Shown here: positions 42,776 through 52,187 of the stretch, in pieces
Layout: each line of letters opens with the position of its first letter
How positions within the stretch are numbered: the first letter of the stretch is position 1
The notes under the pieces: model-generated
Database searches by the model: none
What the model was told of the DNA's origin: nothing
The model's input: only the letters and a program-made list of their open reading frames with translations
Position numbers and translations under genes: made by a program
Source of the DNA: CAVTUU01 sp045804965
GTDB lineage: Bacteria > Chloroflexota > Chloroflexia > Thermomicrobiales > UBA6265
DNA: 64,000 nucleotides
NCBI GenBank assembly: GCA_045804965.1
Contig: JBJMMD010000027.1
Coordinates: 9,045 to 73,044, forward strand
Direction: 5' to 3'

Positions 42776-44686
42776 TTATTCCTGTCCAACTGGCGCTTGA
42801 CCCTTCATATCGGGGCTCACCTTCCACACATTTCCGCGAGCACTGAACGCGGTGATCCAGTCGTCTGAGCGAAGTTCTTTGCCATTCCGGTCATAGACCT
42901 TGCGATGGTAAGCGACGGTCACGCCTTCTTGAGCGGTCTCCGTCTGCTCGACGGTCCCTGGGTCCAACTTCGAATCGACAAGTTCCATATCGTCCTTTGG
43001 CGGCACCGGATCACCGAATTGCGGATCGCTCAAATCGACGGTGTAGCCGAGATCGCCGCCATAAATGATGACGACGACTTGCGTGCCTTGGGTATAGGAC
43101 TCGATCAGCATCCAAGAATCAGTGTCATTAAGAAACTTGAAGTCCCCGCCTGGCGCGAACGGGTTGCCCTCGGGTTGGAGGATCGAGGCGTCGATGCCCG
43201 CGGGCCAATCGTCAAGCTCGTAAAATTTCAAACGGTAGAGGTGGGGGTGCCATTCGGTGATTTCGAGTCCTCCCAGGAGCGCCGCACGGTAAACGGTCGT
43301 CGAAACCTGACAAATGCCGCCGCCGATATCGCGCCCGATACGCTCGCCGTCAACGACCTGGGATTCGACGAATCCAGAATCTTTGCTAATTACGCCGATC
43401 GCGTGGTTAAACGAGAATTCTTCGCCCGGAGCGATGAGCGTGTCATTCAAGAGCGAAGCGCCAACTTGGATGTTCGTCGACCGGCCCTCGTCGGAACCCT
43501 GGAAGTTTGAGTCGCCCGCCGAAATGCGCTTCACGATGCCTAAGGCCCCGAGATTATTGCTGTCGACGCGCGGATTGATCACCGAAACCGGCACTTGGAC
43601 GTCCGCATGATTGGAGAAGAAACTTTCGCTCACTTGTTTCGCCAAGGTCGACTGGCGAAGCTTGATGCCAATCACGCTCGGTTCGACGGCCACTAAGTGC
43701 TTGTTCCAGCCGACGACGGCATCCTTCGGTTCGCGATTGATGTCGTCCTTCAGCTTGCCGCTGAGCCACTTTGCGAGACCTTCCTCGTCAAGCGAGATCG
43801 TTACGGCTTCGGCTCCGGTCTTGGTCGGATCGACGTTTTGGACGACAAACTGCCCGAGGTCTTCAGGTCTAAGCGTCCAGTGTTGATCGTTGTATCGAAC
43901 CTTAATTTGTCGCGACATTGCTGTCTGGACTTGACCTTGAGCAGCTGTGAGATCCGCTGCATGCACATTTGCCGTGACGGAAATGACCGGCAACGCTGAG
44001 GTTTTGGGTTGCAACTGCCGAAGCGTGTTCGTGACGATTTCTTGAGCTTGTTGGCGATTGACAATCGTGCCATTGGCCTCAGGAACGATCGTTACCTGGC
44101 GACCGCCGATCTGCAAATACGCGTCATGGGGTGGCAACCCGAGCTGCGCATCGACTTGGTCGAACCAGGCTTCGAGCTTGGCGTTATCGATCGTGATTTG
44201 CAGCGGCAACCGGCGGTCGTGTTGCAGAAATCCACGGGTCGTCTTGAGGCGTTCCCAAGCGTTGTCTTCACGTCCGACCGCGTACGCGTTCTCGATCGCG
44301 CTGTTCGCGTCGAACGTGACGCCCAGGTCGCTGAGCTTTGGCGACCACGTGCGATCGCCATAAGTGAACGTGACCGCTTGGTTGTCAAGCGTCGCTGCCC
44401 GATTCTCGAGCTCTTTTTCAGCGTCGTTATAGGTCAAACCACCGATACGCATGTCGGCAACATAGACTGTCGGATAAATCCGATTGTCATAAGACATACG
44501 GAGCCAAAGAAGCGCCCAAGCCGCGCCAATCAACAAGACGGCGGCACCGATGATCGATCTGGTGCCGAGGCGTCTCAGGCGATTGCGGAACGAAAGCGGG
44601 GAAGGCTGATTCTGTGGTGGAGATTCTTCTACGGGGCCGGAAATCGGCGCGCGCGGATCAAGCGAAATGGCAGGCTCGTGGTGCAA
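42776..44686 (-). CDS. VanW family protein with peptidoglycan-binding-like domains
   Basis: 636 residues. One N-terminal membrane helix (about 41-60) places the rest outside the cell. Two repeated extracellular domains of the YoaR/PG_binding_4 type follow (about 75-240 and 255-380). The VanW domain (about 390-545) contains FSFNHAIGVISKDSGF and GGGICQVSTTVYRAALLGGLEITEWHPH. The role in envelope assembly is inferred from family context. It is followed five bases later by the GT2 gene and preceded by an FHA protein gene. Confidence 0.88.
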   Translation of the reverse strand: MHHEPAISLDPRAPISGPVEESPPQNQPSPLSFRNRLRRLGTRSIIGAAVLLIGAAWALLWLRMSYDNRIYPTVYVADMRIGGLTYNDAEKELENRAATLDNQAVTFTYGDRTWSPKLSDLGVTFDANSAIENAYAVGREDNAWERLKTTRGFLQHDRRLPLQITIDNAKLEAWFDQVDAQLGLPPHDAYLQIGGRQVTIVPEANGTIVNRQQAQEIVTNTLRQLQPKTSALPVISVTANVHAADLTAAQGQVQTAMSRQIKVRYNDQHWTLRPEDLGQFVVQNVDPTKTGAEAVTISLDEEGLAKWLSGKLKDDINREPKDAVVGWNKHLVAVEPSVIGIKLRQSTLAKQVSESFFSNHADVQVPVSVINPRVDSNNLGALGIVKRISAGDSNFQGSDEGRSTNIQVGASLLNDTLIAPGEEFSFNHAIGVISKDSGFVESQVVDGERIGRDIGGGICQVSTTVYRAALLGGLEITEWHPHLYRLKFYELDDWPAGIDASILQPEGNPFAPGGDFKFLNDTDSWMLIESYTQGTQVVVIIYGGDLGYTVDLSDPQFGDPVPPKDDMELVDSKLDPGTVEQTETAQEGVTVAYHRKVYDRNGKELRSDDWITAFSARGNVWKVSPDMKGQAPVGQE

Positions 44687-44764
44687 CGCGATTTCCCCCT
44701 GTTCGTCCCGCGAGGTGATCGAAGCGGCGAGCCTATGAAGCTCGACGACGATGCGGGGCGCCCC

Positions 44765-45223
44765 TCAAGGCAGGAACTCTAGCTTAACTCGCCCGAATTG
44801 TATTACGTCCCCGGGCTGTATGTCTTCTGGATGGAGCACGCTATGTCCATTGAGATACGTTCCATTCGTACTTCCCAGATCTTTGACTTGCCAGCGCCCG
44901 TCGAAGGGCATGAGTTCGGCGTGTTCACTGGACATGTATGGTTCTTGAATGATGAGGTCGCAATCAGGATGACGACCAACCACCGTTTGTCCATTCAGAC
45001 TGAATGTCGTGCCGAGCGGTAACGCGGATTCCGCCGGTTCGATGACAACCAAGCTCGCCGTTCGACGTTTCGTTGATCCGCGCGATTTCGCCGGGCTCCG
45101 GCTGAGCGCGACGAGCTCGCGCATGGAAACGCGCACGATTTGGTACAGAAACAGGTAGAGCAGCGCGATGAACGCCAACCGCAGCAGGAGGATGAACCAG
45201 TCAAACGAAATGTAATCGCTCAA
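44765..45223 (-). CDS. Membrane-anchored FHA domain protein (FhaB-like)
   Basis: 152 residues. An N-terminal membrane helix (about 8-30) and a basic linker precede a C-terminal FHA domain (about 70-152) with GRHPDCDLIIQEPYMSSEHAEL and LGSTNGTYLNG, the phosphothreonine-binding loops. The layout matches actinobacterial FhaB. It is 31 bases after the FhaA-like gene. FHA proteins read Ser/Thr kinase signalling; no kinase gene lies in the window. Confidence 0.87.
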   Translation of the reverse strand: MSDYISFDWFILLLRLAFIALLYLFLYQIVRVSMRELVALSRSPAKSRGSTKRRTASLVVIEPAESALPLGTTFSLNGQTVVGRHPDCDLIIQEPYMSSEHAELMPFDGRWQVKDLGSTNGTYLNGHSVLHPEDIQPGDVIQFGRVKLEFLP

Positions 45224-45254
45224 TGGTTGGATTTCTGACGAGCCACCAAACCGG

Positions 45255-46016
45255 CTAACGTCCGCCCTGGAATGAAAGAATCTGGAGCGTCAATGTTCCG
45301 AACGAAACTTCATCGCCGGCCCGAATGCTCTGCGATTTGATCTGCTTTCCGTTGACGCGTGTGCCATTCGTGCTGTCGAGATCCACGATCCGCATGTCGT
45401 CCTGACTGAACTCGAACCGCGCATGATGGCGGGAAACATCACCCGATTCAAGCACTAAGTCGTTGTCCATCGAACGTCCAACGGTCGTGATCGGCTTCCG
45501 CAATATCATTTCCTGACCGAATTGAGCGCCGGAGATGAAGCGGATTCGTAGCGGCGGCACACCTGACGTTTCGCGAATCACACGATAGACCTCGGTTCGT
45601 TGAATCGCCTCTTGTTCTTGGGGTCCGAGATCGGGTCGGTCGGCAATTGCCGCAGAAACCTGGATTGCCCGCTTCGGCACCGTCTCATCGCCGATGATCT
45701 GCACGCGGATGCGATCGATGGTCGTCATGTCGTTTTCACCGGCGACTTCGCCGAGCCAGGTTTCCATTTGCCGACAGAGCGACGACACATAATCCGCGAA
45801 AACCACCATGTCTTCAGGATGCATCGCGACATGGTAGTCGTTGGGGACAAGGGTGGAATCGACTGATACGACTTGATTCGCCATCATGGCTCGTTCGAGT
45901 TTCCGGCCGATTTCGGCAGGCTGAATCGGACTACGAAAGACGCGCCCGATGGAACCTTCCATCAGGCGTTCGAATGATTGTTCGAATCGGTCAAGAATGT
46001 TCACACGTCGGTCCAT
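45255..46016 (-). CDS. FhaA-like protein (DUF3662 plus FHA domain)
   Basis: 253 residues. The N-terminal domain (about 1-120) matches DUF3662, with the family start ILDRFEQSFERLMEGSIGRVFRSPIQPAEIG. A linker follows and the FHA domain (about 165-253) has RSMDNDLVLESGDVSRHHARFEFS and DLDSTNGTRVNG. FhaA acts in peptidoglycan control in Mycobacterium. It is the first gene of the minus-strand FhaA-FHA-VanW-GT2 set; no pknB, rodA or pbpA lies beside it. Confidence 0.88.
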   Translation of the reverse strand: MDRRVNILDRFEQSFERLMEGSIGRVFRSPIQPAEIGRKLERAMMANQVVSVDSTLVPNDYHVAMHPEDMVVFADYVSSLCRQMETWLGEVAGENDMTTIDRIRVQIIGDETVPKRAIQVSAAIADRPDLGPQEQEAIQRTEVYRVIRETSGVPPLRIRFISGAQFGQEMILRKPITTVGRSMDNDLVLESGDVSRHHARFEFSQDDMRIVDLDSTNGTRVNGKQIKSQSIRAGDEVSFGTLTLQILSFQGGR

Positions 46017-46083
46017 GGCGACAGGTGGCTTCGATGATTTGAAGGCAGCCTAGAGCGATTATAGGTTTGGGCCGAAACTAGGG

Positions 46084-46989
46084 TCAACGAGTTCCCAGTT
46101 CGCGATTTGTCTGGTCATCAAAACTCAGGAAGCTCCGCTCGCGTTTCCCGATTACAAACCGCAGGAAATGGTAGATCGCATAAACCTCGAGCGCGAACGG
46201 GAAATATCCGCCGTAACCGAGCACTGGCATCTCGAACAAGTGAAATCGACCAGCAAAGGTGACGTCATAGATCCACTTTGGCATCGACCAATAGTTCCAC
46301 ATTTCCCAGAAAAATCCGCAAGTGATCCCCGCGGCAAACAGGATGACCACCGTGTTCCACTGATTGCGCGCGACCTGCTGGGAAATGCTTGGTTGGTCGA
46401 AGAGCGCATTGACCGGATCGAGGGCGAAGAAGACTCCGATCCACACGAACGGAAAGAAATAGTGCGGAACGGCAACGGAAAGTACGAATAGAATGAGGCC
46501 CCCAACCGCGATCGCGACGAGACCGCGCCGCGACGGCTTGATCGCCATCAGCCGCCACGAACGGCGGGCCAGCCAAGTCGTGGCATACAGCTCCGACGTC
46601 TCGAACACGGCGGGAATGACCGTCGAAAAGGAGAGCGAGGCTTCAAAGTGAGATTGCCATGGACCGACCTGTTGGGAGACAAGATAGTGCCAATTGTCGA
46701 GGAAATGATTCGCCAATTCGAAGAGCCACCAGAGTGGGATCGAGGCGACGAAGAGCCCGACGAACTCGGACCGGCTGCGAGCGAAGGGCGAGGAACCCGC
46801 GCGGCAGAGGACAAGGCCGTCGACCGACAAGACATATCCCAGCCAGATCGAAAAAAACGTGTGCTCAGAAAGGGGAGGATTGCCGAACCATGCTATTGGC
46901 CAGGCAAAAGCGAGCAGCAATATCCCGACAATGAGTTGGGCCGGAACCTTGAATCCTTCTGCTGACCTGACTCGACTCAGCGTGTTCAC
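46084..46989 (-). CDS. Multi-pass membrane protein of unknown function
   Basis: 301 residues with about eight membrane helices. A distinctive conserved-looking C-terminal part is rich in Trp, Tyr, Phe and Gly (GFFWEMWNYWSMPKWIYD, then FEMPVLGYGGYFPFALE). I do not recognise a named family or transport motif. It ends with a hydrophilic basic tail. It is divergent from rpe and has no operon partner. Function cannot be assigned from sequence. Confidence 0.7.
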   Translation of the reverse strand: MNTLSRVRSAEGFKVPAQLIVGILLLAFAWPIAWFGNPPLSEHTFFSIWLGYVLSVDGLVLCRAGSSPFARSRSEFVGLFVASIPLWWLFELANHFLDNWHYLVSQQVGPWQSHFEASLSFSTVIPAVFETSELYATTWLARRSWRLMAIKPSRRGLVAIAVGGLILFVLSVAVPHYFFPFVWIGVFFALDPVNALFDQPSISQQVARNQWNTVVILFAAGITCGFFWEMWNYWSMPKWIYDVTFAGRFHLFEMPVLGYGGYFPFALEVYAIYHFLRFVIGKRERSFLSFDDQTNRELGTR

Positions 46990-47122
46990 CGCTACCTTCG
47001 ACCCATGCTTAACGATTTCACCAATTCTCTGTGATCAACATTGGCGAGTATAGTGCCGCAGATTTCTACAAGTCGCCGTCAGCGTGTTCATTGCACGCTG
47101 GACCATCGAGAGCGAAAGAGCG

Positions 47123-47794
47123 ATGCAGCCAGTTTGGATCGGGCCCTCAATTTTAACCGCGGATTTTCTGCACCTTGGCAATGACATTGTCGCAGCCGAG
47201 GAAGCCGGGGTTGATTACATTCATCTCGACGTCATGGACGGGCGGTTCGTGCCCAACATCTCGTTCGGCCTGCCCATCGCCAACGCCGTCCGACGAGCAA
47301 CGAAGCTCCCGCTTGATGTGCATCTCATGATTGTCGAACCTGAGCTCTACGTGGAGCGCTTCGTCGAGGCCGGGGCAGATGTCGTCACCGTGCACGTCGA
47401 AGCCTGTCGCCATTTGCATGGAACGCTGCGCGCGATCGGGGAAGCTGGCGCCACTTCGAGTGTAGCGCTCAATCCTGCCACACCGTTGGCCGCCATCGAG
47501 GAAGTCATTCCCCTGCTGGGCGAGGTGCTGTTGATGAGCGTAAATCCTGGCTTTGGCGGGCAAACATTCATCCCGCTGGTGATTGACAAGATTCGACGGT
47601 TACGAACGGTCCTCGATGAACGGAACCCTTCGTGCCGGTTGCAAGTCGACGGCGGTATCAAGCCGTCCAATATTTCGAAGATCGTCGAGGCCGGGGCGGA
47701 CACGATTGTGGTCGGCTCGGCGGTCTATGCACCTGACAAAGACGTTTTTTCCGCGGTTTCGCAATTGCGCGCGGCACTCAGCGCGGCATGCTAA
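47123..47794 (+). CDS. rpe: Ribulose-phosphate 3-epimerase
   Basis: Interconverts ribulose and xylulose 5-phosphate in the pentose-phosphate pathway. The metal-binding motifs are present: DYIHLDVMDGRFVPN near residues 32-46, then LDVHLMIVEP, then MSVNPGFGGQ and VDGGI. An ATG at 47084 is in frame, but ATG 47123 (MQPVWIGPSILTADFL) gives the family N-terminus. 223 residues. Its stop interlocks with that of the convergent DHA2 transporter (CTAA at 47791-47794). Confidence 0.95.
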   Translation: MQPVWIGPSILTADFLHLGNDIVAAEEAGVDYIHLDVMDGRFVPNISFGLPIANAVRRATKLPLDVHLMIVEPELYVERFVEAGADVVTVHVEACRHLHGTLRAIGEAGATSSVALNPATPLAAIEEVIPLLGEVLLMSVNPGFGGQTFIPLVIDKIRRLRTVLDERNPSCRLQVDGGIKPSNISKIVEAGADTIVVGSAVYAPDKDVFSAVSQLRAALSAAC

Positions 47795-49428
47795 CTATCT
47801 GACTCCGGTTGAACCGGCAGCGCTTGCTGCCTCACGCCCGCTCGACTAAGTAAACTAATCGGTATCAGCGCCACTGCCGCGATTGCGGCCGCAGCTAAAA
47901 ACGTCTCCCGTATTACCTGGACGCTCAGCGGGATCACGTGCTGCTGGATGAATTCATTCTGCCGGAGCAAGAATTGAGCGGTTGTTTCACCTTGGTTTCG
48001 GACAACCGGCTTGAGGCGTTCGGTTAGGCCCTGTAACCGGTGGACCCCGACCGCGGTAAATGCCGAGATGCCGATAGTCATCCCGAGCAGGCGGGAGACA
48101 AGTGTCAAACCCGCGGCGATGCCCCGGTCCTCAGATGGAGCGGCGTCGATGGCCGTAGCGGAGAGGGGCGCGATCACTAATCCGAACCCTCCGCCGGCGA
48201 TCATGAGTCCAGGAATCATGCCAACAAGGTGCTCGTTCCGAAGACCGAGCCAAAGCGCCGAAAAACCAACAACGACCAAAACGACCCCGAGTGATGCAGT
48301 CGACCCTGCGTTGAGGCGATTGGTGATAAGGCCCCCGGACAGCGAGAAGACTGCCATCACTAACGTAAACGGTACGAGCATGAACGCACTCACGAGACTA
48401 ATGTGATCCTCGGCAACGAGGATCGAAACGACAATCGGCACGTCGACCATCGCGACGATGAGCGAGGCTCCGATAAGAAAATTCGCGACGACCGCACACG
48501 CGAAACGACGCCGGCCAAACAGTCGAAGCGGGATCGCAGGGTTCTCAGTTCGTGACTCCCAAAAAATGAACAAACCAACTAGGACCGCGCTCACGGCCAA
48601 GAGCGGGACCAGATAGGACCCGAGCGGATTGCTCGTGCCCCCGAGCGCACGCAGGGCCGAGCCACCGCGGTTCCCAAACTCGCCGCCAGACGACAACCCG
48701 ACATTGAGGCAGACCAATGCCGCGCCGAGCAGGAGGACGCCAAGAATATCGAGTTGTCGAACGGCTGCCGCGGTGGACCGTTCGCGGCCCACTCCGCGGA
48801 CAGAGTGGCCGACTCCTGCAACGACGAGAAGTCCAATTGGGATGTTGATGTAAAAGATCCAGCGCCATGGTTCCGACGCGTTCTTGAGCACGGTAACGAC
48901 GGCAGCGCCCCAAATGGGACCGAGTACCCAACCCAGCGTATCGACGGCGCCGACGATACCGAGCGCGGCGAAGCGGCGTCCGGTGGGAAGGAGGTCACCG
49001 ACGAGGGCAATGGTGACCGGCAGCAACGCGCCGCCTCCGGCGCCTTGCACTGCCCGTGCGGCGATGAGCATGGGCAGATCGTTTGCAAGCGCACAACCAA
49101 GTGAGCCTAAGAGGAATACTGCGATCGAGATTTCGAAGGCGATTCCTCGACCCACAATATCGGAAACCTTGCCCATAAGGGGGATCGCGACAAGATAGGC
49201 GAGTAAGTAAGCGTTGACAACCCAAACGTAGCGATCGATGTCTGCAGTATTGATCTCGAGATCGATAACGATCCGGGGTAACAGCGTGGCAATGACCGTG
49301 AGATCGAGCGCACCGAGCAAAACCGCGGCGAGGGCCGCGAAAAACGCCCGGCGCGCGGTAGGATCAATCGGAAGTGCACCAGAGGGTGAAGCTGAGGATG
49401 CTTCCTTGCGACTAGGAGGGAGGCTCAA
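47791..49428 (-). CDS. DHA2-type MFS multidrug exporter
   Basis: Fourteen-helix drug:H+ antiporter-type exporter. Motif DLTVIATLLPRIVIDLEI lies in helix 1, with GKVSDIVGR in loop 2-3. A central loop (about 325-360 of the long reading) precedes further helices. The frame is open to 49575, overlapping the lipoprotein gene by 164 bases; a TTG at 49428 overlaps it by 17 and lies just before the first helix, so it is my preferred start, though the exact start is unsure. The gene follows an LppX-type lipoprotein on the same strand, a pairing known from mycobacterial lprG-Rv1410c. Confidence 0.83.
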   Translation of the reverse strand: MSLPPSRKEASSASPSGALPIDPTARRAFFAALAAVLLGALDLTVIATLLPRIVIDLEINTADIDRYVWVVNAYLLAYLVAIPLMGKVSDIVGRGIAFEISIAVFLLGSLGCALANDLPMLIAARAVQGAGGGALLPVTIALVGDLLPTGRRFAALGIVGAVDTLGWVLGPIWGAAVVTVLKNASEPWRWIFYINIPIGLLVVAGVGHSVRGVGRERSTAAAVRQLDILGVLLLGAALVCLNVGLSSGGEFGNRGGSALRALGGTSNPLGSYLVPLLAVSAVLVGLFIFWESRTENPAIPLRLFGRRRFACAVVANFLIGASLIVAMVDVPIVVSILVAEDHISLVSAFMLVPFTLVMAVFSLSGGLITNRLNAGSTASLGVVLVVVGFSALWLGLRNEHLVGMIPGLMIAGGGFGLVIAPLSATAIDAAPSEDRGIAAGLTLVSRLLGMTIGISAFTAVGVHRLQGLTERLKPVVRNQGETTAQFLLRQNEFIQQHVIPLSVQVIRETFLAAAAIAAVALIPISLLSRAGVRQQALPVQPESDS

Positions 49429-50143
49429 CGGTGATCTTCTTGTTTTGATCGTAGAGGTCGAGCGTCCACGTCGCGGGATGAACATTATCGGCGCTCGCGG
49501 GTTCGGCGAGTTTCGCTCGAAGCAAATCAAAGGTACGGGCGTCAATCCAAACATCGACCGCCACGGGTGAACCATGCATAGTGCTTGAGGTCACCGGACC
49601 GACAACCTCCTCGGTCACCGAGCCGGTGACGTGATAGCTCGCTTTCCCATCAATCTCCTCCATTCCGACAATTTGCGGGTCGGTCACCTTGTTCATGACT
49701 GGACCAACGCCGCCCTGATTATCAAAGAGCACCGAGGGATCGTAGGAGAATTCTTCCGGGGCCGCACCCCAGTTGCCCGTGATCAGGTTTGTCGCCCAGG
49801 TCTGGCCGCTAATCGAGATGATCTCCGTCGATAGGGTGACTCCAGGCTTGATTTTGATCTTGAAGCGCGCGTGAACACGATCGGGGCGTTGAAGCTCTCC
49901 GTTCGCCTCAAGCAACTGAATCGTTTTGGCGTTGTCGACGTAGGTAACGCCGTCCACGCCGAGACGGAACCGAAGCGATTGTGTCGACGCCATTCGTTGG
50001 CTGGAAGTAGCGAGGATTTCACTGACAGTGGGAGTCGCCGATGGCGTTTTCTCTGGAGATCCATCTGAGCCGCCGCACGCAGCGAGAAAGAGCACCGCGC
50101 CGAGCAAATAGATAAAGCGATGGTTGTCTAAGGAGCGCGGCAC
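49412..50143 (-). CDS. LppX/LprG-type lipoprotein
   Basis: Exported lipoprotein, 243 residues. A lipobox LAAC lies near residues 19-22 from the GTG start at 50143. An upstream start at 50230 adds 29 hydrophilic residues that break the signal peptide; GTG 50143 has AAAGGG at eight bases. The mature part matches the LppX/LprAFG superfamily of lipid-carrying beta proteins, with an early region SQRMASTQSLRFRLG and a repeat of aromatic strands. It directly precedes the DHA2 exporter, so a joint role in lipid or glycolipid export is likely by analogy with lprG. Confidence 0.85.
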   Translation of the reverse strand: MPRSLDNHRFIYLLGAVLFLAACGGSDGSPEKTPSATPTVSEILATSSQRMASTQSLRFRLGVDGVTYVDNAKTIQLLEANGELQRPDRVHARFKIKIKPGVTLSTEIISISGQTWATNLITGNWGAAPEEFSYDPSVLFDNQGGVGPVMNKVTDPQIVGMEEIDGKASYHVTGSVTEEVVGPVTSSTMHGSPVAVDVWIDARTFDLLRAKLAEPASADNVHPATWTLDLYDQNKKITVEPPS

Positions 50144-50279
50144 AGGATGGCCCTTTCTCCTCAAGCAGTAGCGGCGCGTCGACACGGGACAGACCCACTC
50201 GGGCCAGTGTAGCAGCGTACGCCGAGTCAACGACGGGGAACGGCACAGCGGTTATTCGCGAATTAGGACGAAAGGTCTT

Positions 50280-50309
50280 TTGCCCGCGGCTTCTAGACCG
50301 TGCTATTAT
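50280..50309 (+). promoter_or_regulatory. Promoter of the PP2C phosphatase gene
   Basis: TTGCCC (50280-50285) and TATTAT (50304-50309) are 18 bases apart, about 45 bases before the GTG start. The -10 is weaker than consensus, so confidence is moderate. Confidence 0.45.
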
Positions 50310-50354
50310 CCGGCGCCGACATGGGCAGATCGATCAGTGACATGTGGTTAAACA

Positions 50355-51287
50355 GTGACAGAACTTCTGGCGCCTGAGCTGGCGTTCGATGAACCGCTGA
50401 ACATATCGGTCGGGTTTGCGACAGATGTCGGCGGCCGACCTAAGAACGAAGACGCGGTTCACGTGAGCGATTTACCGCCATTGTCGGGTGGGGATCTGGG
50501 CGGACAGCCTGGGCTGCTGCTGGCAATCGCCGACGGCATGGGTGGTTATGAGCGCGGTGAGGTCGCGAGCAACCTTGCAATCGAAACCGTGCGCGAGATG
50601 TTCGACGAAGATCCCGGCGCCGATGCGGCACTCCTGCTCAAGCAGGCGTTTCGCCGCGCCAACGAGCGCATCTATCAAGACGGGCGCGCGTATGGCGAGG
50701 ACGCGATGATGGGCACTACCTTAGTCGTCGCGGCGACGCGGGGGAAATACGCCACGATCGCAAGTATTGGTGACAGCCGCGCGTACTTGGTCCGCGCCAA
50801 CCATCTCACGCAGATTACTCAAGATCACACCTTCGTCGCCGAGCAGGTCGCCCAAGGCGCGATGTCCGAAGAAGAAGCAAGGGAAAGCCCGCACCGCAAC
50901 ATCGTGACCCAGGGTCTCGGCCATCGTCCAAAACTCGACTCGCGGATGCCGAATGTCTTCGAGATTACGTTGCTGCCGGAAGATCGGCTCTTGATGGTTA
51001 CCGACGGCTTCTATGACGTCGCCACGAACGACGATCTAATGGAGGCCGCACTGGCTGACGATCTAAGCCAAGCCGTCCAGCGACTCATCACAGTCGCTAA
51101 TGAACGAGGCACGACCGACAACGTGACGGCGGTCATCGCCTCGGTGTCGCCTTCACGGGTGCGAGAACAGATCCTCGCCGGAGCGGCAGCGAGCGAACAG
51201 CGTGGGAACTTCGTAACCCCAATCGTGATCGGCCTGATCGCCGTTCTGCTCGTGATCGTCGTGATCGCGCTCGTTCTTCTGACGTAG
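50355..51287 (+). CDS. PP2C-family Ser/Thr protein phosphatase with C-terminal membrane helix
   Basis: Removes phosphate from Ser/Thr. PPM motifs in order: VGGRPKNEDAV (metal-site Asp), IADGMGGYERGE, GTTLVVAATRG, IGDSRAYLVR, TDGFYDV and GTTDNVTAVI. The active-site aspartates Asp36 and Asp58 are present. A C-terminal helix (about 288-308) anchors it in the membrane. The start is GTG. It would reverse FHA-directed phosphorylation in this genome. No kinase is nearby. It lies 18 bases before an amidohydrolase. Confidence 0.9.
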   Translation: MTELLAPELAFDEPLNISVGFATDVGGRPKNEDAVHVSDLPPLSGGDLGGQPGLLLAIADGMGGYERGEVASNLAIETVREMFDEDPGADAALLLKQAFRRANERIYQDGRAYGEDAMMGTTLVVAATRGKYATIASIGDSRAYLVRANHLTQITQDHTFVAEQVAQGAMSEEEARESPHRNIVTQGLGHRPKLDSRMPNVFEITLLPEDRLLMVTDGFYDVATNDDLMEAALADDLSQAVQRLITVANERGTTDNVTAVIASVSPSRVREQILAGAAASEQRGNFVTPIVIGLIAVLLVIVVIALVLLT

Positions 51288-51304
51288 CACTGACTGCATC
51301 GCAC

Positions 51305-52174
51305 TTGAGCGAGTCTTCACGCGAACCCATCATCGATGCCCACACCCATATTTTCCCGCCCGAGATTATCAATGGCCGCGCGTCGTTCCTGACCCGTGAT
51401 CTTTGGTTCGAACAGCTTTATACCAATCCCGAGGCGCTCCTGATCGGTTCCAACGACCTAGTCCAGAGCATGGACCGGGCGGGAATTGACTGCTCAATTG
51501 CCTGCGGCTTCCCGTGGCGAGACCCTGGTCTCTGCCGACTGCATAACGACTTCATGGCCGAGGCGAGCGCGGCAACTGGGAGGCGGATTCACTGGTTAGG
51601 CATCGTCTCGCCGACAGCCGGCATTGAAGCGGTGAAGGAGGCCCAGCGCTGCTTCTCCCTGGGAGCAGCCGGCGTCGGCGAATTGAACGCCGATGCTCAA
51701 TTGTTCGATGTTACTGATTCAAATCTCTTAAAGGATTTATACGAACTCTGCTCGCAAAACAACCGAGCGGTCATGCTGCATGCGTCCGAGCCCGTCGGGC
51801 ACACGTATCCGGGAAAGGGCGCTTCTACGCCTGACCGATTGTTGAAGATGATCGAGGGGTTCCCTGAAGTTGAATTCGTCCTCGCCCATTGGGGCGGTGG
51901 TTTGCCGTTTTTTGAGCTCATGCCCGAAGTAGCTGCAACCACCGTTCGCGTCACGTATGACACCGCAGCTTCGACATACCTCTATCGCCCGCAGATCTTT
52001 CGAAGTGTCCTGGACATAGTCGGTCCCGAGCGTGTGCTGTTCGCCAGCGACTACCCGATTCTTCGCCAGGATCGATTCATTGCGAAAGCTCGTTCTGTCT
52101 CATGGCGAGGCGATGAAGAACGGCGAGCGGTTCTCTGCGAAAATGCTCGGCGAGTCTACCGACTAGAGAGGTGA
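51305..52174 (+). CDS. Amidohydrolase family protein
   Basis: Metal-dependent TIM-barrel hydrolase (Amidohydro_2). Motifs: DAHTHIFPPE with His13 and His15, then LHASEPVGHT, LAHWGGG and a C-terminal FASDYPI with catalytic Asp. The 289-residue length is usual. Activity may be decarboxylation or hydrolysis; the substrate is unknown. The start is TTG at 51305, and the next gene, ruvA, begins 13 bases after the stop, so the three may form an operon with PP2C. Confidence 0.82.
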   Translation: MSESSREPIIDAHTHIFPPEIINGRASFLTRDLWFEQLYTNPEALLIGSNDLVQSMDRAGIDCSIACGFPWRDPGLCRLHNDFMAEASAATGRRIHWLGIVSPTAGIEAVKEAQRCFSLGAAGVGELNADAQLFDVTDSNLLKDLYELCSQNNRAVMLHASEPVGHTYPGKGASTPDRLLKMIEGFPEVEFVLAHWGGGLPFFELMPEVAATTVRVTYDTAASTYLYRPQIFRSVLDIVGPERVLFASDYPILRQDRFIAKARSVSWRGDEERRAVLCENARRVYRLER

Positions 52175-52187
52175 GGTTCGCGCGGAG

